NCBI GenBank assembly: GCA_032622095.1
Contig: CP136061.1
Location: 46,385,797 to 46,449,796 of the forward strand
Source: Siphonodentalium dalli
Taxonomy: Eukaryota; Mollusca; Scaphopoda; Gadilida; Siphonodentaliidae
Direction: 5' to 3'
Length of the DNA stretch: 64,000 nucleotides
Shown: positions 52,506-64,000 of the stretch, piece after piece
Layout: every line of letters begins with the position of its first letter
Numbering within the stretch: the stretch's first letter is position 1
Notes under the pieces: model-generated
Database searches by the model: none
The model's input: the letters and a program-made list of their open reading frames with translations, nothing else
What the model was told of the DNA's origin: nothing
Program-made: the position numbers and the translations under genes

Positions 52506-53165
52506 TGACCAGAAGTGTCATGCAATTGAGGATTTTGCAAGAAAAGTAAATGCACAAACTACACTTTTTTGTGGCTTATTTTCAAAGATCTTTCATGTTG
52601 CTTTGTTTCCTGATTTTCAGTGAAATACACGAACCCATATTTTTACAATTTATGGTCAAATATAGGCAAAATTTAATCTGCTCAAATAATGGTGAAAAGT
52701 TGAAAACAGGTTGTTGTTGTTATTGTTGCAACACATGCCAAAATGGATTTTTATGAAATAAAAGAGTCAATAATCTTTTGGAAAATAGGCATAAGTGTAG
52801 TAGACCTCATGTTTTGCTATGACTGAAGCCCAAACATGGCTGATGAATCTCAAATACATGAAACATCTAGGGTTATGTTAAATAGCTTTCATAACAGTGT
52901 ACAATACCTTAACAGTCAGATGGCTTACATGTGATCAAATAACAACAGTATATGGATGACATCTATATTGATTGGTCGGATAATAAAAGTTATCTCCAAG
53001 AATATCGGGGCTACATATGGAGATTTATTACCTGAGGGGTTCAAAAAGAGACATCCAAGTATTAAATCTCCATGTACCCCACAATGTTGTTAGAGAAAAG
53101 GATTTTTTCCCCCGACAACAATAGCCATATGGCATCAATTTAAGAGTGGTTTTATGGCTCTCACA

Positions 53166-53540
53166 TTAAAGTGATGCGAAACACTCCGGTAGGGTGATCC
53201 AATAGAAATGGAGAATAATCTTGCTCAAAGTTGTTCTTTTTACGAATATTAATTCAAATTGCCAACACACACCGTCATTCTGATATATTAATTAAATGCA
53301 CCGACTCTGGATAGCAAAATCATTTGTTTCTGTTTGTTGCTGATTGTTGCATCCCTAATCCAGATGGAAATATTTACAATTGAGCTTAGTTTTGACCATG
53401 TTTTCAATTGAGCTTTATGGTCGATTTCTTTGAAATTTTCGACGATGTTAGTAGCATGCTACATTCTCCAGGTTGGCATAACGCCTGAATACTAACTTAT
53501 CAGTTTCACAAACTCGGACAAGTTCATAATATGTCTTTAA
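53166..53540 (-). mobile_element. Family H TTAA element, copy H3
   Basis: It begins TTAAAGTGATGCGAAACAC and ends AATATGTCTTTAA, the reverse of H1/H2 and the most complete empty-site reference. Confidence 0.78.
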
Positions 53541-53597
53541 TTAACACCAATAAGAATAATTCAGTAGCCGATCTACATGTATGGATCCGGTGTCAGG

Positions 53598-54927
53598 TAG
53601 AGCTGAAACGGTTGACCCATTCTTCTAACCGGTTAACCATCGGGGTTAACCGGATTTCAACCGGTTAACCGCTAAATATCTAGCGGACTTCTCTCACACT
53701 AATTATGTCGACATTATGCCATGCTCCAGGGACAAACCTAGGTGAGAAGTAGTAGCTGAAATAAAGACCTTATTTACGGCATTTAACGATATTCAAAAAC
53801 ACGCATTCCTTGTTCTTTTGCTGGCTCTCGTGATGGGGAATGAGCAAGTGAAATTTGTGAATGGCAGGAGAGATCGCTTATTTGCCGTGATCAGCATATG
53901 TTTGGGCATTTGTAAAATAGTATGGGTATTGGTAAAACGAGTAACAAAACTATATATTAAAGATCTGTAATATATCATTATCATCATTGGTATATCCTCC
54001 AATGCATTATATATAAAGACAAGAAAGTAATAACTAGAGAACAAAAAGGAAGGTCAGTTAGGTCAGACTCGCAGTCCTATTCAGTATTCGAGCTATTCGT
54101 CGGTATCATGATAGCGGACACAAGTGTTGGGAGGTTATATAATTTACGTTTCGGTTTCGGTTTTAGTATGCAATCACTTAACATATAGCAATTACTGCCA
54201 AATTGAGTGTTAATTAGTCCCACAGGCACAACCAGTTACAGAGTAGCATGGAGCATCAATTTCCTTGATAAAAGGGAAGATTATTGAAGAAGTTTTGGGT
54301 TGCTTCAACTACGATGTCTGTTTGAGTCACTCAATTGAATTGATCATATTAAATCACAACACGGAGGAAGAACGGGAAGAGTGAAGACATTGTGCAGCTG
54401 ATCTCAATCTTCAAACTTTGTCGACTTACATAGTTTTTATAAACCCCACTGTAAAACAGTTTTATATATAGTATGACTGTATGTCGTGGTGTGGTTCCAA
54501 TTTGAATCCATGTTGCTTCGTGCAGTATTAACTATTAAGTTACGAAAGCACCCATTGCCACACAACGTCACTTTTACGTTGTCACTTCCTTGTGTGCATT
54601 CAGAATTGATACACAGTGACTGCACACGTGCTTTTGTCGGAAGAAAACTTCAAAGGGTCGGAATTGATTGAAGGTCGCCGACACTTCCAGGCAGTTCGAG
54701 AATTGCTACTAATTATCTGATACTACCGCGTGTACCAATTAATGCTTGCATTGCACTCTACTATCGGTGACACGGGATTTAGTATTAGTTTTGCATCATT
54801 TAACCTAATATTTTGAGGATTATTCACGTTCACATTCAACTGACAACGGGATGCGGTTACGTCCGGTTAATTTTTTTCTAACCGGTTACGTCGCTAACCG
54901 GTTAACCGTCTAACCGTTTCAGCTCTA
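53598..54927. mobile_element. hAT-like non-autonomous transposon (1330 bp)
   Basis: The TIRs TAGAGCTGAAACGGTT / AACCGTTTCAGCTCTA are flanked by the 8-bp TSD GTGTCAGG (53590-53597 and 54928-54935). Subterminal AACCGGTTAACC repeats lie at both ends. No transposase frame is present. Confidence 0.94.
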
Positions 54928-55191
54928 GTGTCAGGTGATGTGTAACTCGGTGTGCTGGTGCAATGTCACAATTGGTGGAAACTGTCAGTTCAAGGGTCAT
55001 TCATATACCCTCAAAGTTCCACATACCATTTACCCCCACTATTTTACGCACATTCTCTTAAACCCCGCTGCCATGGGTTACATGGTGATTTAAACATGAC
55101 GTTGTAGCCAATCAGATTGCTAGTTACAACTGGATGTGGGAACAATGGTATTTATGACATAAGCATAAAGGATAGAATTTATAGTATTATG

Positions 55192-55358
55192 ATTGGCGTA
55201 TAGATAGATAGATAGATATAGATATAGATATAGATATAGATATAGATATAGATATAGATATAGATATAGATATAGATATAGATATAGATATAGATATAGA
55301 TAGATATATAGATATAGATATAGATATAGGATATAGATATATAGATATATAGATAGAT

Positions 55359-55438
<80 letters not shown>

Positions 55439-55465
55439 ATATCTATATATATATATATATATATA
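55192..55465 (+). repeat. TAGATA/TA microsatellite, ~270 bp
   Basis: GATATA/GATA repeats grade into a pure TA run and then TATATCTA. Length is likely unreliable in assemblies. Confidence 0.95.
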
Positions 55466-55730
55466 GCTAGATTGGCTATTAGGGCGACAGCTTCTTTTGT
55501 TTAAAGAATTAAGTTGACATTTTACTGTCTCCCTAAGTTTCTTCCCCTAAAGGCAACGAAATCAGATTTTTTTGAAAATTTTCGTCCGCACTAGGCGGAA
55601 GTATTGATGCGCATGTGTAATAAGATGACCGTTATTCCGTGAATATGTCCTCCTAATTATAATATTAACGAAATAACTGCCATGGTCATAATGCACGTTA
55701 TTTAAGTGTCGCCCTAATAGCCAATTTAGC
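55466..55730. mobile_element. 265-bp TIR MITE inserted in the TA microsatellite
   Basis: GCTAGATTGGCTATTAGGGC and its near-perfect complement form about 24-bp TIRs, with TA repeats on both sides, so a TA target duplication is possible but cannot be distinguished. Confidence 0.8.
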
Positions 55731-55861
55731 AATATATATATATATATCAGCAGAATTTCATAAAAGTTAGCACTGAATGAGTTGACCAAAACATAATGTA
55801 AAATTGACACTCAGGTGAGAGTTCCAAATCTTTCAAAATTAACAAATATATATACCAGTAG

Positions 55862-56388
55862 CAGGGTTCGCGCTGCCACTTGCCAAATTTGCCAATGGCA
55901 AAAATAATTCACATTTGGCAAAAAATATTTTCATTTGGCAAAAGTTTTGGCAAGTCACTTTTTAATTCCGCAAGAAAGTTGAACAATATTGGTCAATCAA
56001 TACCATTCATTTCAGGAAACTTTTACAACATAATTATATTAGAGATGTTTTAACTCATAGCATTAGTACCGATGGTTGGAGTGATTACTAGTATTTAGTG
56101 TGGTGGTGGTGTTTACATTGCTAATCCTGTGCCAGTCTAATGAAGCAACCCTTCTACCATTGTATTGATCGGTGATTGATGCAAGTATAATTAATTATTT
56201 ATTAATTAACTGCTTTTCTATCGATATCAATTCGTTCAAACAGTGAGTGTCGACATATAAGACTTAAGGTTGCAGAAAATGAAACTTTCAGGGATAGCAT
56301 TTGGCAAATGGTAAATTAATTTGGCAAAAAATATTTTCATTTGGCAAATTATTTGGCAAAAGTAAATTTCGGTCCAGCATGGACCCTG
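55862..56388. mobile_element. hAT-like MITE (TTTGGCAAATG type, 527 bp)
   Basis: The ends CAGGGTTCGCGCTG / CAGCATGGACCCTG are imperfect TIRs with the exact 8-bp TSD ACCAGTAG (55854-55861 and 56389-56396). TTTGGCAAA repeats are subterminal at both ends. Confidence 0.88.
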
Positions 56389-56479
56389 ACCAGTAGATAG
56401 ACGATATAATTTAACATCACATTTAATGCAGTCAAAGAGGATATATTTCTGCCACAACATCTGACTTTTTAAATAACAT

Positions 56480-56990
56480 TAGGAACTATTTAGAGTAAGT
56501 TGGAGTTTAATCTTTTCACTGCTAAAGACATTGTGTGCTAAGACATTGATAACGCAGTGGAAAAATATTTGATAAATGGATGTTGATTTGCTTGCATTCC
56601 ATGGAGTATGGATGTAAGTTGAAAGCGTTCCACACATAAACATGTCAGACCAATTTGCATCATACTCCATGGAACGCAAAAAAAATCAACATATATTCCT
56701 TATATTTACTAGCAGATTAAAAGAGCACTTGGCGCCCATTTGTAATGATATTCTTATGGCAAATTGCAAGTTATATGGAAGCAAGTTGGGCTCACATGCG
56801 TTGTAACGTGACATGATTGCAACCAACCAACGTCCTGTATTCAAGTTCCACAGTGTGAATGTATGAGTGTAAATATGTGTATATTAAGTTGCCAAATTTT
56901 AGCAATAGATACCGAGTCCAAAATACAATTTAAGACAGCTTTTGGTTTTAATATTCATATCAAGGAGCACACATAAAAAAAACTCAGGTG
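56480..56990. other. Intergenic stretch with an inverted pair
   Basis: TGCTTGCATTCCATGGAGTA (56590) has a reverse-complement partner near 56665 (ACTCCATGGAACGCA). No gene was seen. Confidence 0.4.
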
Positions 56991-57004
56991 CAGTAGCAAG
57001 ACTG

Positions 57005-57405
57005 CATTCAGTGTACCTGTGATTTGCAGAACGAGGTCCCCAGAGGTGAACATAGCAGGCTAGCATAACTAAATTCACCCTCTGGGAACCTCATTCTGCA
57101 TGGCCTCATCTGCTATAGGAGACTAAGACTCAGATTGAAGTTCCCAAAATGGTGAATATTGTGATGTACACCCATTGGGAACCTTGATTATACAATGTGC
57201 AGTCTGCCAATTTGGGTATATAGAGAAAGTAAAACTAAAAAATAAATAGAATCTATGTGAAGAAATTTCGAATGAAATCTGACAATAAAGAAACTTTCCA
57301 GAGAAGATGAGGCCTAAGCAGAATGAGGTCCCTATGCGGGATAGCATCACTAAATTCACCCTCTGGGGACCTCATTCTGCAAATGACAGACACACTAAAC
57401 TCAGG
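57005..57405 (+). mobile_element. Family C-related MITE, copy C12
   Basis: Fragments of both C hairpins and the ATAAAGAAACTTTCCAGAGA middle shared with C10 are present. Terminal CACACTAAACTCAGGCATGG is diverged. Confidence 0.65.
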
Positions 57406-57639
57406 CATGGAATAAAACCAGGCTATCTATAACAACTATTCATTCGATATGGAAGGGATTCTCATTACTTAAAAAAAACATTACGTCAATGTCAGCTAAA
57501 CACAAACTACATTCAACTATCTTCTGATTGGCTCTGATCTAGCCGAGCTTTGTGGTTGGCTAATAGTGGTGTAATATTTGTTTTAATTCGGATTATCGAA
57601 TGAGTAGATGCTCTATATATTCTGGGTTTACGCAGACTG

Positions 57640-58110
57640 AATGGATGCTCGTCTCAAGCCTCAGGCTACAGAGGTAACAAACCAGACGTCTGCATGCCAT
57701 TAAAATAAAATATCTGTGTTCTCAGGCAATATTTTGAGATGAGGGAGGGAGGCTATTTTTGTTTTCACCTCAAAATCTGTAAAACATACTCCAGAAACAA
57801 ATAAAAATTCATTGTCATTGTTGAAATCCAATATTGTAACAGAAAATGTTTGACGAGGCTTTTTAAATGAAATTTCAGTGATGAGGGAGGGGCCTGAGTT
57901 ACGAGGGAGGTGCCTGACAACATAGAATTTTTATTTATTTAGCCTAAGTGGTACCGTAAGATCCTCTCTCTGACCCTTTCTGTGGTATTATGTCCCATCC
58001 ATGGAATACACTGTAGAATTCACAATATTCTAGTCACTGCACTGGACAGTAGTGGTGCACTGGTGAAATTGGTGATGCTACTGTTGTGCCATGTCGAGCT
58101 ATACCACAGA
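57640..58110 (+). repeat. Single-unit relative of the 63106 minisatellite locus
   Basis: One copy of TCTCAAGCCTCAGGCTACAG...CAAACCAGACGTCTGCATG (57650-57700) and then CTGTGGTATTATGTCCCAT to CGAGCTATACCACAG match, in the same order, 63106-63447 and 63480-63605. Confidence 0.6.
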
Positions 58111-58564
58111 AAGTTTCTCATTTTTACCTTGGCAACACAAGTAGATTTTCTTTTCTCTGGTTATACTTCGATGGAGTTATCAGACCTGCAGAATAAATGG
58201 AGGACATCTATAGTGAATAGATATATCAAGGTCTTCCCAGACAGCACGCATGAATCTCACAATTCATGCTGCATGGTATTCATCAGCAAATTCCACATCT
58301 TGAGAATCAGCTGTGGATTTGGTTGAAATGTATTGTGTACTTTCTCTTGTATGTTGTTCTTGCAGGAATTTACTTCATTAGAAATACCTCCATTGACAAT
58401 GTTTGTATAGCTGAATGACATTCACTATATTGAATATTGCTTGCCATTTTACTGTTGCAAATCACGCAATTTGTACACTTCTGATGCCAAATGGGTCAAA
58501 TGCAAGCACTAATTGTGTTAAGGGCTTTAATCTTTGGAAACATGCATACTTGAACAATTCAGCC

Positions 58565-59060
58565 ATAAATAACTAGAGGTTGGCTGTCCCAATGGAACTA
58601 AGGATACCCCTCATGGCAGCCAGTGGCCGAAATGTTTTATGCACTCAAGTTATGCTCTAGAAAGATAAGTCCTACGCACACATAGATGGACAGACTAACA
58701 TACCAAAATAAAAATCGGACGTACTTCATAATCGCAGGTATACAGATTCCCATGGTACTAAATATCTGTGCCAATTTAAATAAAATTGACTGAAAAATGT
58801 TGGAACACAAGCTCGGACAAAATAATGCATCTTGTCGAAAAATAACAGGGTTAACTCTACACAAAAAAAGTCGGATTGACATAATAATCACTGCCACCCA
58901 GGTTCCCATGGTACTAAATATCTGTGCCAAGTTTAAAAAACATTGACTGAAAAATGTAGCAATAAAAGCTCGGACAACGTTGCATCTATGGACGTTGCAT
59001 ACAGATGGACGGACAAGCTGATTTCTATATACCCCCCATAATTCATTATGGGGGTGTAAT
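58565..59060 (+). mobile_element. Tandem-core element ending in a CCCCCATAATTCATTATGGGGG tail hairpin
   Basis: Two cores of about 130 bp carry CCCATGGTACTAAATATCTG and CATTGACTGAAAAATGT-like motifs. An ACAGATGGACGGACAAG stretch and a short CCCCC/GGGGG hairpin end it. 58111-58564 has no recognised gene. Confidence 0.62.
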
Positions 59061-59211
59061 AAAGGTCTTTACATAGGTGTCAAAAGCAGCACAAGTGTCA
59101 CGATGATAACATCTATCAGGGTCTTAATGAGCTTACATAATCATATCACGAATATCCACTCTGGCTCCGCTCATAGATACAATATTCCACCCATTCAAAA
59201 ACAGAACTTTT

Positions 59212-59620
59212 TTTACCTTTTCTGACAGGGAACTTTGAACAGACAATACAGGAAACACATCTCTTTGTTAATACATGTTGCTTAATAATCTATTTCACAG
59301 TAGGGGTGGTACCAGCTTGAAATTACATGATTTACGTGACTTTTGAGAACAGATTTTGCAATAAACATTGAATTGATTGACCTGGAAAAACTTGATAATT
59401 GTAAGCGACGTAAAGTAAAATCAACTCACAAAATTGGTCTAATCTTGCAACCGCAAGCTGGGACCTTCACCCACTGTGAAATATATTATGAACGAACAGG
59501 TATTAATTAAGACATAAATTACTTTCATTGTTTTTTCAATGTTATAAAGTTGTCAGTCAGAACATCAAAAAAGATCGCAGGTTTTGAACTGATGGAGTAT
59601 GAACTCTACGCGCCTAGCCA
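59212..59620. mobile_element. Foldback element related to 33480-33690
   Basis: The left arm (59212-59355, reversed) and right arm (59425-59600) both match the single copy in SYAP1 intron 1, including AAGTCACGTAAAT and TTTGAACTGATGGAGTATG. Confidence 0.55.
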
Positions 59621-59833
59621 GAATAGAGATTCATGGCATGATCATGTACATGTATGTCCACCAACCTTTAGAGAGTCACACCTTGAAGCCGAGTTTCCTC
59701 ATACATTCTTTGTGCGCTTCTATAAGAGGACCACAGTTCTCCTCACCTTTTAAAAAGATGCTGAAAAGAAAAAAAGTAACACGTGATTTGACTGAAAAAA
59801 TACGGAACATGATTTCTCGTTGATTAATCAAAG

Positions 59834-60037
59834 GAAATGTTTAGATAATAAGTTCAACAGGTCCTTTGTTGAACTTGTTATCTAAACATTTCCCTCAATA
59901 AATATGGTTCCTTCTGCACTTTTATTTATTTGTCGTCTGCTTTTGTCACCTTAACATGCCTCCAAATGAATAATAGACCATACCGATGTACACTTTTTAA
60001 CTGACTGGGAAAATCCATCTGGTATAGAAAGGGTTAA
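59834..60037 (-). mobile_element. Family G TTAA element, copy G3
   Basis: A hairpin of ATGTTTAGATAATAAGTTCA arms is followed by CTCCAAATGAATAATAGACC and a GGTATAGAAAGGGTTAA end. Confidence 0.68.
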
Positions 60038-60248
60038 ACAGACGTGGCTCATTTGTGTCTCCAAATTATATAAACATATGTGTATTAAGGCCATAAAAAA
60101 TTAATCATGTTTTTATTTGTTTGTGCACATAGTATTAGTAAGCATGGAGTACATATGATACATTCTAATGTCCAGTAATTGTCAGAAAATGTAGTGGGAA
60201 CTTGGTTATCCAAATACACTCATTTAATCTGATATCAAAATTATATTG

Positions 60249-60608
60249 TACTAGCTGATTGCCCGACTTCGTCGAGGCTATTTAGGGATTTCTTTGTGAT
60301 TGCCTTCGTCGAGGCTATTTAGGGATTTCTTTGTGATTGCCTCCGTCAGAATATACAGCGTCTGGACTTCAAACTATTGACAATGAGAGATTGATCTACT
60401 AATTCAAAGAAACATGCTTATATGAGCATATATGAGCGAGGTCAAGGTCAAGGACACGGTCACACGTGAAACTGGAACCACCCATATTGTTCCTGGGATC
60501 AAAGTAGGTCTACATACCAAATTTGAGTCAGATCGGTTGAGCAGATTTCGAGTCTATAACACACATACATACATACACACAGACAGAAGTTTCAAAATAT
60601 ATATAGAC
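60249..60608 (+). mobile_element. Interspersed element with ACTAGCTGATTGCCCGACTT head
   Basis: The head contains a 44-bp tandem duplication (TTCGTCGAGGCTATTTAGGG twice). The body has CATACCAAATTTGAGTCAGA and ends in ACATACATACACACAGACAG and ATATATAGACTA. 60609-61920 contains no recognised gene. Confidence 0.6.
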
Positions 60609-61920
60609 TACAAGTATATGACACAGTGATTACCTATTAAACTATAATGCCCCTCAGTTTCTCTATTATAGCATGTGATCCTAAATTTCCTCCAATGCTT
60701 TTCAATTTCAATTGTTCTGGAGTTATTAGAGAATTAGAACACCAGACTATGAGGATCAGTTAATAATTTTCTTCAATGTAGTCACCTACTTCATATTATA
60801 TGTAATATGCATATACATGATAGTCACTCTTCACATATTCCAGAGATATGTTAAGAGTTCATGTATTTTGCAATTAATGCTCAATACGTGTGGACATGTT
60901 GGTAAAAACATAACGGTATTGACATTTTTTTTCTCTAACTTTTTTGGTAATAATATCAAAAATCAAAATAAAACGTCCAATATTTCATTTTTATATCAAT
61001 GCGGCGGTGCATGAGAAACAAATGTTTAATTTTGGATAGCCTTATATTTCTGATTGAAATTGTCGATATAGCGCTGAAAAACTGTCTGCGATGTGATAAT
61101 TGCGATGACTTCAATAACTATTTCTGTAGCATAGCAAGTCTTTATAAATGTTTCATAAATATCTATGGACCTATTTTGATCCATGGAATCCAGCACATCC
61201 AGCACTAATGTGCTAAGTATGAAATTAGCCAAGAAATGGCATAATTCTCCTAAATTTTAGGGAAATGTATTAATGAAACAATTTCTGTTTCATCATTATA
61301 TATTTTATTTTTCACACAAGTAAACAGCAAGGACATGGTATGTCCATGGTAACCCTAGGTGGAGTGTCTAATTTAATGTTGTATATGTATATGCATAATT
61401 ATTTTATAGTATATACATCTTGACAATAAACATATCTACCAAAGCCTTTTCAGAAAGAAATATGACTTTGCATCTGTTACAAGGTAGCGAACCCTTCATA
61501 AAGTTGTTCTATAATCTGGGCACTCAGATTCACTAAAGTTTCATACAGAAAGCATTGCGCACAGTACGCGATCTGCAATTTCTGCTTTTGACAGTGAATT
61601 AGAACAAAGTAAAATAAGAGAGGCTTTCAAATTAAATGCGTCATAAGCATTGTGAGATTCGGGTTGAAAATGTAAAATGAAAGATTAACGTAGTGATGTA
61701 ATTAGGCATCGCATGTGGTGTATTTATTCAGCAGTTTTCATCCTTCACGACAACTTAGACTGCCCAAGATGCTAGATAAATCCTATCAAGATTGTTTGTG
61801 TAAACATAGCCGTCCAAATTCATTTCTGTTTGTGTAAACATGGCCGTCCAAATTAATTTCTGATTGAAAAGATTGAGGATCACCCCAACATGCTCAGCAC
61901 ATTTACCACTGTATTTACAC

Positions 61921-62018
61921 CCAAGCCTTGAATACTTTGTCTGTCATTTGCAGGATGAGGTCCCCAGAGGATGAGGCACAGCGGGCTAGCATCACCAAAT
62001 TCAACCTCTAGGGACCTT
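61921..62018 (+). mobile_element. Family C MITE fragment, copy C13
   Basis: CAAGCCTTGAATACTTTGTC, GAGGTCCCCAGAGGATGAGG and CTAGCATCACCAAATTCAAC correspond to the left end and first hairpin only. 62019-63105 has no gene; ACAGCTGACATGCAGTTCAG-like repeats recur there and at 63855. Confidence 0.7.
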
Positions 62019-63105
62019 TGGGAGGGATTGTAGCAATATGATATTTATATATTCAAATAGATGATTTGGTTTCAACAAAGATGTTGCTGATAATACGTTA
62101 ATTGAGTAAAGGTGTACTCAAGTGGAAAAAAGTGAGAAAGTGTATCAAAATAATATGATTATGACAAAGCATTGATGTGCATCGTTTCCCCCCCTTTGAG
62201 GTCTTAATAAAACTTGATCAGTATAATGCTACACAGATATACATACGGATAGAGTGTAGCTAAGCGAATGACAGCGTGTGTAAGCGAAAAAGGCATAAGG
62301 CCTGGCAAAGAAGCAAGAATGAATATTTCCCATGAGGTTATTAATCAACTCATCAGTAGCTCACTATACCACTGGCAAGTCTCATAATGGATAAAATAAC
62401 TAAATAAAGGAAATATTATATCACAGATCAAATTAATGTTTAGCCCAGTTTCCCATCAAAAGAGAAACAGACTATAAGAAATGGGACCATTTCTAGATGA
62501 ACCCAATAACAACTGGCTTCATCTCATTATAATGGTTTGTACAATGTGACTTACGTCATATGAAATACTGTTTCAGGCTGTCTCAGACACCGTGGCAGCA
62601 GATCCAGTCTTCTGAACCAGAACTAGACAACTCCATATTGAATTGGACCTTGGATGCTGGTTCAGACAGTTCCAAATTATATTGGATCTTTAGCTGAACT
62701 AGGTATGCAGACAGCTGACATGCAGTTCAGACTCACTGGCTTTGTGTCAAGCGAACAGACGTCATCGTCAGTAGATTCGCCAATAATAGATCAAATTCTT
62801 TCATGATGTTCACCAGTCTCAATTGCAGCTTCATGCCCATGGAATAGTGGTGGTACTTCAGCTGGATTATCAACTCCCATGCAGAACTGGCTCTTGTCTT
62901 GTTGAGGCCTTTGGAGCCGATATACAGACATGCAGAACTGGAGCTGATTCATCAACCTGAATCATTCAGAAAGATATTCTACAGCCTCATCTTATCTCGA
63001 TATATTTGATTAATATGGTTGTGAAGTCTGTATCTTTCTTCCAACTATCTTCAGGTGATTCATTGCTGTATGTAGATAACCGAGATAGCCATCTGCGGCC
63101 AACAA

Positions 63106-63447
63106 TGATCATGGTGATAGATGAATGCTTCAAGCCACAAGCTGTAGAGGTGTCAAACCAGATGTCTGCACACGGATCATGGTGATGGATGAATGTCTCA
63201 AGCCACAAGCTGTAGAGGTGTCAAACCAGATGTCTGCACACGGATCATGGTGATGGATGAATGTCTCAAGCCACAAGCTGTAGAGGTGACAAACCAGTTG
63301 TCTGCACACGGATCATGGTGATGGATGAATGTCTCAAGCCACAAGCTGTAGAGGTGACAAACCAGATGTCTGCACACGGATCATGTTGATGGATGAATGT
63401 CTCAAGCCACACGCTGCAGAGGTGACAAACCAAATGTCTGCACACTG
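63106..63447 (+). repeat. 68-bp minisatellite, five units
   Basis: Units begin GGATCATGGTGATGGATGAA at exactly 68-bp spacing (63174, 63242, 63310, 63378; the first from 63106). 68 is not a multiple of three and frames differ between units, so it is not a coding repeat. 63448-64000 shows no gene. Confidence 0.93.
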
Positions 63448-64000
63448 ATGGCAACTGATCAGATCCATGCTAAACTCTTCTGTGGTATAACATCCCATGT
63501 ATGCCACTGCATGTAGAATTCACCCTTTTGTAGGCGGGACAATGGACAGAAGTGGCGCAAGGTGAAATTGGTGATTACTGTTGTGTCGATGTCGAGTTAT
63601 ACCATGAAAAGGTTGTTGTTTCTACCTTCATAGCTGCATGCATATAACAGCGTTAGTCATCCGAGGTGAACACAGATCATGGTTTGAGAATATATTACAT
63701 CTTGGGACGAACCAGTTGCTTCCATACTTGTATACATGTAGCTACAGAAACAGTTATAAGTATCAGTAGGTCTTCGCTGATCTTCGGTATAAGGCTAGAT
63801 GGTTGAAAAGAGAGTCCATTAATTTCAAGGTGAACTAGATCTTTAGCAGAACAAGACATGTAGACAGCTGAGTTGGGCATCAGCAGGCAACATCTTCAGC
63901 TTGTGCAGCATGCGCTTATGATTTGATTGGATTATTATTCTTCACTGTAATCTGAAGTTGAGTCTGTAGAGATATCAAAGAATTTCTTTCACTGATAAGC

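Noticed and set aside
57982-58326. 114-codon plus-strand frame
   Set aside because: Its first third belongs to the repeated block shared with 63480-63605, where the frame is broken, so coding is unlikely.
61026-61232. Overlapping ~68-codon frames on both strands
   Set aside because: Both-strand openness in AT-rich sequence, with no splice context or recognisable motif.
63106-63447. Regularly spaced repeats resembling a CRISPR array
   Set aside because: The 68-bp units are contiguous with no unique spacers, in a eukaryotic genome; this is a minisatellite.

Overview
The window is nuclear DNA of a marine invertebrate, most likely a bivalve mollusc. The evidence is three intron-containing metazoan genes with canonical GT-AG junctions, AT-rich intergenic DNA, and many repeats with tandem 120-180 bp cores followed by ACGG or ACAC microsatellites, which resemble the pearl/CvA and Helentron-type elements known from oysters and other bivalves. 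The phylum is an inference; no database search was possible.

Genes. (1) SYAP1 (synapse-associated protein 1, BSD-domain family) runs on the minus strand. Six coding exons were located between 37314 and 13533; the C-terminal exons must lie beyond the left edge, so the gene exceeds 37 kb. (2) DNAJB13, a ciliary radial-spoke Hsp40, lies on the plus strand in seven exons (37643-46179) and encodes a complete 317-residue protein. SYAP1 and DNAJB13 are head to head, with 328 bp between start codons and an RFX/X-box-like site in the shared promoter. (3) RABIF/MSS4, a small zinc-binding Rab GTPase chaperone, is a single coding exon on the minus strand (51487-51083). No rRNA, tRNA, CRISPR or intact transposase/reverse transcriptase gene was seen.

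Everything else is dominated by non-autonomous transposons. TTAA-flanked elements with piggyBac-like termini form several families (called A, B, E, G, H and I here). hAT-like elements have 8-bp target duplications; four are intact enough to show them exactly (16576-17818, 31081-32150, 53598-54927, 55862-56388), and a fifth at 35025-36140 has TIRs only. Family C is an abundant MITE with 8-bp duplications and about thirteen copies. There are also long foldback elements and the tandem-core elements. Families A/B and C, though in different superfamilies, share an unusual double-hairpin design: two internal hairpins that are reverse complements of each other.

Layout: 1-13500, repeats (possibly including the SYAP1 3' intron); 13533-37314, SYAP1 exons in repeat-filled introns; 37315-37642, bidirectional promoter; 37643-46730, DNAJB13 with MITEs in introns 3, 5, 6 and the 3' UTR; 46731-50900, foldbacks and MITEs; 50950-51510, RABIF, with a nested H/A MITE directly upstream; 52130-64000, no recognised gene, with MITEs, hATs, a TA-rich microsatellite and a 68-bp minisatellite.
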